The notes below the pieces were generated by a model. That model was not told where the DNA came from and made no database searches. It saw nothing but the letters and a program-made list of their open reading frames with translations. Shown here piece after piece: positions 3,610 to 7,881 of a stretch of 7,881 bases of DNA. The stretch lies in assembly GCA_900556745.1 (NCBI GenBank), contig USPU01000040.1:1-7881 (forward strand), given 5' to 3'. Position numbers and translations under genes: made by a program. Numbering within the stretch: the first letter of the stretch is position 1; each line of letters begins with the position of its first letter. Origin of the DNA: an uncultured Veillonellaceae bacterium. Its GTDB lineage: Bacteria > Bacillota > Negativicutes > Veillonellales > Negativicoccaceae.

Positions 3610-5207
3610 CAGCGATGCTCCCAACAGGCGATGAGCAGCGCCAATTTCGGTCCGATTTTAGGCAACATGGCGACATCTTTGGACGAGATGCCTTTCGCCA
3701 AAATCAAACCGACCGTATAGACGATCATGCCGATGATAATCGCGCCCAACGTCGCCAGCGTATTGCTGTGCACAGCCGTCACGAGGCTCGTATAGCCGAA
3801 ATACGTAAAGACGCCCATACCGATGGCGGCGGCGAAAATACGCGCGGTATGCTGCCAATCCATGCGGTAATCAAGATATTTGTGCAGGAAGTAAAGATTT
3901 AACAATGCCGCGACACCGAAATCGGCGTTGGTTGCCCAAGCGGCGCCTTGAATACCGAGCGCCGGTATCGCCGTCAATGTCCAGTTCAAAACAAATTTTA
4001 CGACGGCGCTCACGACCATGTTGATGAGCGGAATAGCCGTCCGCCCCATACCTTGCAAAATACCTGTCGTTACCTGCTGTACCCCCAGCAGAAAGATGCC
4101 GAAACTCATGATCTGAATCGACGATCCCGCATTCGGTGTAGCGTAGAGCATGAGCGAAATCGGCGTCGCGATGACGCAAAGTCCGACAAAGGAAGGAATC
4201 GTTAAAATATTGGCGATCCGCATGGCGACATCCGTACGGCGGAAAATCTGCGCGCGGTCATGCACCATGTACGCCGCCGAAATCGCCGGCACGAGGCTTG
4301 CGGCAAGAGATGCCGTTAAAATGGTCGGCAAGTTCACGAGCGATGTCGCCATCCCCGTCAAGTATCCGAAAAGTTCTGTCGATTCCTCGACCGAATACCC
4401 CGCCACCGCCAAACGGTGCGGCACGACAAATAAATCGATGTTGGCCACTACCGGCAGCATGATATTCGCCAATGAAACCGGCAACGCCAGCACCAATAAA
4501 CGTTTCAAAATCGTTTTGAGCGATTCACGCGGCAACGTCGTATCCTGATCGGCCAGCATGCGCCGGCGTTCATGGCGATCGCGGTAATAGAATATTCCCA
4601 GCGCCACGAGCGCGATCAACGCGCCCGGGAACGCGCCGAACGTCGCCCCCGCCGCCGCGTATTCCAAACCGTACGGCAACAGTAAAACGGCGAACGCGAT
4701 CATGGTCACGACGCGGAACAACTGTTCCAAAATTTGACTGATCGCGGTCGGTTTCATTTCCTGCAAGCCTTGGAAGTAGCCGCGCAGACAGGAAACGATC
4801 GTAACGATAAAAATCGCCGGCGAAAGCGCGACCAGCGCCCAGTACGCGCGCGGATCCCGCACCAGTCCCGTATCGACCAGCCAATGCGCGCCTACGTATA
4901 AAAGCAGACTGAAAACAAAGCCCGTGACGGTCAGCGCCAACGACGAGATCTTAAATACTCGTTGCGCGCCGATGTAGTCGCGGATCGCGTTCTTTTCCGC
5001 CACCATGATCGAGATCGCCACCGGCAAGCCCGCCGACGAAATACTTAAGGCCAACAGATAAATCGGATAGGCCATCTGGTATAAACCGATGCCTTCGCCG
5101 CCCAGTAAGCGGGATAGCAAAATACGGTTGACCGCGCCGATGATTTTCACGATGATGCCCGCGATCGTTAAAATCATCGCCCCGCGAATAAATGTATCTT
5201 TACTCAC
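3609..5207 (-). CDS. SpoVB/YabM-like MOP-superfamily polysaccharide or lipid-linked precursor flippase
   Basis: The product is a 532-residue, strongly hydrophobic membrane protein, close to the usual 510-550 residues and about 14 helices of the SpoVB/YabM/MurJ branch of the MOP flippases. The N-terminus carries the family pattern: first helix at 11-31, NRILLSRLLGGEGIGLYQMA (27-46), PIYLLALSISSAGLPVAIS (48-66) and the charged MVAEKNA. Further motifs include GYFQGLQEMKPTAISQ and, near the middle, LPVSLANIMLPVVANIDLFV. It probably flips lipid-linked cell-envelope intermediates across the inner membrane; the substrate cannot be told from sequence. The start is GTG (5207) with AAGGAG (5219-5214) inside the end of mfd and a 6-nt spacer. 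A nearer ATG at 5211 is out of frame and stops after three codons. It lies 3 nt after mfd and overlaps mazG by 1 nt. The role as lipid II flippase (MurJ) is possible but unproven. Confidence 0.9.
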   Translation of the reverse strand: MSKDTFIRGAMILTIAGIIVKIIGAVNRILLSRLLGGEGIGLYQMAYPIYLLALSISSAGLPVAISIMVAEKNAIRDYIGAQRVFKISSLALTVTGFVFSLLLYVGAHWLVDTGLVRDPRAYWALVALSPAIFIVTIVSCLRGYFQGLQEMKPTAISQILEQLFRVVTMIAFAVLLLPYGLEYAAAGATFGAFPGALIALVALGIFYYRDRHERRRMLADQDTTLPRESLKTILKRLLVLALPVSLANIMLPVVANIDLFVVPHRLAVAGYSVEESTELFGYLTGMATSLVNLPTILTASLAASLVPAISAAYMVHDRAQIFRRTDVAMRIANILTIPSFVGLCVIATPISLMLYATPNAGSSIQIMSFGIFLLGVQQVTTGILQGMGRTAIPLINMVVSAVVKFVLNWTLTAIPALGIQGAAWATNADFGVAALLNLYFLHKYLDYRMDWQHTARIFAAAIGMGVFTYFGYTSLVTAVHSNTLATLGAIIIGMIVYTVGLILAKGISSKDVAMLPKIGPKLALLIACWEHR

Positions 5208-5210
5208 ACA

Positions 5211-7881
5211 TTACTCCTTGCTTTGCGCAATATCTTCCTGTAAAAAAGCCGCTAATATTTCCGGCAGAAAATCCACCGCGGAATGACTCCACTGTAACTT
5301 ATTTATTGTAGCACGCGGCACCTCGCCTGGCAAAAAGCGTAAACTTTTCATCACTTTCGCGGGCACTTTGGCAACGTCCCAAGTCGCCATCGCTTCCGGT
5401 CGGTTCCACGTGATCTCCACCGTGTTTTGCAACTCTCGAATACTGCCGATGCCGGCTTTCGCCGCAAGCACGCGCAACTGCGCCACGCGCAGTAATTGTT
5501 CCACAGGCGCGGGCGGCGTACCGAACCGGTCCACCAATTCGTCGATCAAGTCGGATACTTCGACCGCCGTATCCACTTCCGCCAAACGCCGGTACATTTC
5601 GAGTTTTTGCACCGGATCCTCGATGTAACGATCCGGAATATACGCTTCCGCGGTCAGTTCCAAGAGCGGCGCTGCCACCGTTTTGTGCGGCGCGCGTTCG
5701 CCCTGTCGAGCGGCGATCGCCTCATCGAGCATCGTCGTATACGTTGTGAAGCCGACGCCGACCATGTTGCCGTGCTGTTCGCTGCCGAGCAAATTGCCCG
5801 CGCCGCGAATTTCCAAATCACGCATCGCGATTTTAAATCCGGCGCCGAGTTCGGTGAATTCCCGAATCGCATACAGACGTTTTTCCGCCGCCTCATTCAT
5901 AATCTGATCCGGACGGTACAGGAAATACGCGAACGCGTTGCGCTCCGAACGGCCTACGCGCCCACGCATCTGATAGAGCTGCGAAAGGCCGAGCCGATCC
6001 GCGTCGTACACGATAATGGTATTGGCGTTCGGCTGGTCCAGTCCGTTTTCAATCAAACTGGTGCAGACGAGCACATCAAAATCGCCCGCGTAAAAATCCG
6101 CCATGACCCGTTCCAGCTCTTCACCGGACATCGCGCCGTGCGCGATATCAAACGTGACCGACGGTCCGACGAGCGTTTCCAGCTTGCGCACCATGTCGCG
6201 AATTGTCACGATCCGATTGTACACGAAATAGACCTGCCCGCCGCGCTGCACTTCCGCCAAAATCGCGTCGCGCAAAATCGCGTCCGATGTTTCCACCACA
6301 TACGTTTGCACCGGCTGACGATCCGCCGGCGCCGTATACATCACCGAAAGCTCGCGCACGCCGGCAAGCGACATATGCAGCGTACGCGGGATCGGCGTCG
6401 CCGAAAGCGTGAGCACATCAACCATCGTGTTGCGCGCTTTCCACTTTTCTTTTTGCGCCACACCGAACCGTTGCTCTTCATCGACTACCAAAAGTCCCAA
6501 ATCGCGGAATTGCACCGCTTTATTCAACAACGCGTGCGTGCCGATTAAAACATCAATCGTGCCGTTTTTGACGCCGCGCAAAATTTCCTTTTTCTCCGCC
6601 GCGCTGCGGAACCGATTCAATACCGCCACATTGACGCCGAACGGGCCCAAACGCGCGCTAAACGTGCGATAATGCTGCTGCGAAAGAACGGTCGTAGGTA
6701 CCAAGACGGCGACCTGTTTATTCGCCATAACCGCCTTAAAAACGGCGCGCATCGCGACCTCCGTCTTACCGAAGCCGACATCGCCGCAAAGCAGTCGGTC
6801 CATCGGCTGCGGCTTTTCCATTGACGCTTTGATCTCGGCCGCGGCCTGCAACTGATCGGGCGTTTCTTCGTACATGAACGCGTCTTCAAATTCACGCTGC
6901 CAGGGCGTGTCCGGCGGGAACGCGAAACCCGGTTCCACTTCACGCTCGGCGTACAGCGCCACCAACTTATCCGCCAAATCATCAATCGATTTTTGCGCGC
7001 GGGCCTTTGTTTTCGTCCATTGCGCGCCGCCCATTTTGTGCAGTGTCGGCACCGTTCCGTCCGGCGCGATATATTTTTCCAGCTGCTGAATACGTTCAAC
7101 CGGCAAAAACAGACGATCCTCGCCCGCGTACTCGATCCGCAAATAATCGCGGTTCGCGCCGTTCAGCGTAATCGTTTCCAGACCCGTATAACGACCGATG
7201 CCGTGCACTTGGTGCACCACGTAGTCGCCTTCCGTCAGATCCGAGAAATAGCGGATCTCGTTACCGTGACGAACGTGTCTGCGCCGCCGTTTTTTCTGCG
7301 TACCGAAAATATCCGCGGTGGCGAGCACAACCACTTTTTCCTGCGGCCACATAAAACCGGTATCGACATTTTCCGAAACGATCGTGACCATGCCCGCCGC
7401 CACTTCGTCCGTCGGGAAAATGCCCGCCTCGCGCAGGTTCGTTTCCAGTGTCGCCCGTTTCGTTTCATCCGCCGCGGCAATGATCGTCGCGTAACCTTGC
7501 CGTGACCATTTTTGCACCGTTTGCACAAAATGCGGCCATTGGTTACGAAATGTGGGCACCGGTCGACCGTCCAGCGGATAGCGCGCATGAACCTCCGCGC
7601 CCGGCACGCGCAACGAAATCAGCGCGAAGAAAACCGTGCTGCGCGCGTGCGAGTCGCGTAAAAGTTCCGTCCACGACCAGTGACGTTTGCTTTTCCCCGC
7701 GTCTTCTTTGCGCAGCGCGCGCAACGCTTCCGCCGTGCGGCTCGGTTCATCGCAAATCAGCGCCCCGTCCGCCAAGTACGCCAACAAACTGCTCGCGCCT
7801 TCGGGCAGCGCGAACGGCGCCAACGTCACCGTCTCGTAGGTGCTGACGGAACGTTGCGTCACCGGATCAAAACTGCGAATG
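5211..7881 (-). CDS. mfd: Transcription-repair coupling factor Mfd, 5' end outside the window
   Basis: 889 residues are visible; full-length Mfd has about 1150-1180, so roughly 250 N-terminal residues lie beyond the right edge. The frame is open to the end and reads IRSFDPVTQRS there, a hallmark of the UvrB-like N-terminal module, so the GTG at 7862 is not the start. From N to C terminus: the RNA-polymerase-binding module beginning EGDYVVHQVHGIGRY (about residue 217), then the RecG-like translocase with Walker A GDVGFGKT (nt 6785-6762), DEEQRFG (about 6482) and SATPIPRT. After these come QMRGRVGRS of the second lobe, LEIRGAGNLLGSEQHG of the TRG region, and the C-terminal domain with YIPDRYIEDPVQKLEMYRRL. 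Mfd removes stalled RNA polymerase and recruits UvrA for nucleotide excision repair. No catalytic motif is missing. It heads the mfd-flippase-mazG-hup cluster. Confidence 0.97.
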   Translation of the reverse strand, partial: IRSFDPVTQRSVSTYETVTLAPFALPEGASSLLAYLADGALICDEPSRTAEALRALRKEDAGKSKRHWSWTELLRDSHARSTVFFALISLRVPGAEVHARYPLDGRPVPTFRNQWPHFVQTVQKWSRQGYATIIAAADETKRATLETNLREAGIFPTDEVAAGMVTIVSENVDTGFMWPQEKVVVLATADIFGTQKKRRRRHVRHGNEIRYFSDLTEGDYVVHQVHGIGRYTGLETITLNGANRDYLRIEYAGEDRLFLPVERIQQLEKYIAPDGTVPTLHKMGGAQWTKTKARAQKSIDDLADKLVALYAEREVEPGFAFPPDTPWQREFEDAFMYEETPDQLQAAAEIKASMEKPQPMDRLLCGDVGFGKTEVAMRAVFKAVMANKQVAVLVPTTVLSQQHYRTFSARLGPFGVNVAVLNRFRSAAEKKEILRGVKNGTIDVLIGTHALLNKAVQFRDLGLLVVDEEQRFGVAQKEKWKARNTMVDVLTLSATPIPRTLHMSLAGVRELSVMYTAPADRQPVQTYVVETSDAILRDAILAEVQRGGQVYFVYNRIVTIRDMVRKLETLVGPSVTFDIAHGAMSGEELERVMADFYAGDFDVLVCTSLIENGLDQPNANTIIVYDADRLGLSQLYQMRGRVGRSERNAFAYFLYRPDQIMNEAAEKRLYAIREFTELGAGFKIAMRDLEIRGAGNLLGSEQHGNMVGVGFTTYTTMLDEAIAARQGERAPHKTVAAPLLELTAEAYIPDRYIEDPVQKLEMYRRLAEVDTAVEVSDLIDELVDRFGTPPAPVEQLLRVAQLRVLAAKAGIGSIRELQNTVEITWNRPEAMATWDVAKVPAKVMKSLRFLPGEVPRATINKLQWSHSAVDFLPEILAAFLQEDIAQSKE

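Noticed and set aside
3610..3624. TTG at 3624 as the start of mazG
   Set aside because: The GGGAG that would serve mazG lies within this extension at the right distance for the ATG at 3609, which also forms the TGATG overlap.
7860..7862. GTG at 7862 as the start of mfd
   Set aside because: The frame stays open to the window edge and the upstream codons read IRSFDP, conserved Mfd sequence. The real start is outside.

Overview
The window looks like a chromosomal segment of a diderm Firmicute of the Negativicutes (Megasphaera/Veillonellaceae-like). This is inferred from the gene order mfd - SpoVB/YabM-type flippase - mazG - hup (a shortened form of the Bacillus mfd-spoVT-yabM-yabN order), a divergent pyruvate carboxylase, G+C-moderate coding DNA and strong AGGAGG ribosome binding sites. 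The genus is a guess; no 16S or other marker gene is present.

Left part (1-1205): the first 54 codons of a pyruvate carboxylase gene leave the window to the left on the minus strand. A divergent intergenic region with two promoters and an inverted repeat separates it from two small plus-strand genes of unknown function (412-588 and 648-872), closed by a strong terminator. The first small gene appears cut by an in-frame amber codon: its frame continues beyond the UAG and ends exactly in a TAATG overlap with the second. A minus-strand tRNA-Leu (anticodon UAG, CCA encoded) follows, with its own promoter and terminator.

Middle part (1206-2200): this is the most unusual region. A minus-strand promoter (TTGACA, 17 nt, TACTAT) drives two nearly identical class-I cobalamin riboswitch aptamers in tandem, each followed by its own intrinsic terminator. 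No credible protein gene lies downstream. Instead there are about 200 nt of consecutive hairpins, a C/U-rich stretch that looks like an anti-Shine-Dalgarno sequence, and a final intrinsic terminator. The simplest reading is a vitamin-B12-repressed noncoding RNA. The alternative is an orphan leader left after loss of a B12-regulated gene.

Right part (2164-7881): a compact minus-strand cluster, transcribed right to left. It contains mfd (5' end outside the window), a GTG-started polysaccharide/lipid flippase 3 nt downstream, mazG overlapping the flippase stop codon by 1 nt, and hup (nucleoid protein HU) ending at a 14-bp-stem terminator. Together they serve DNA repair, envelope precursor transport, nucleotide-pool cleaning and nucleoid structure.
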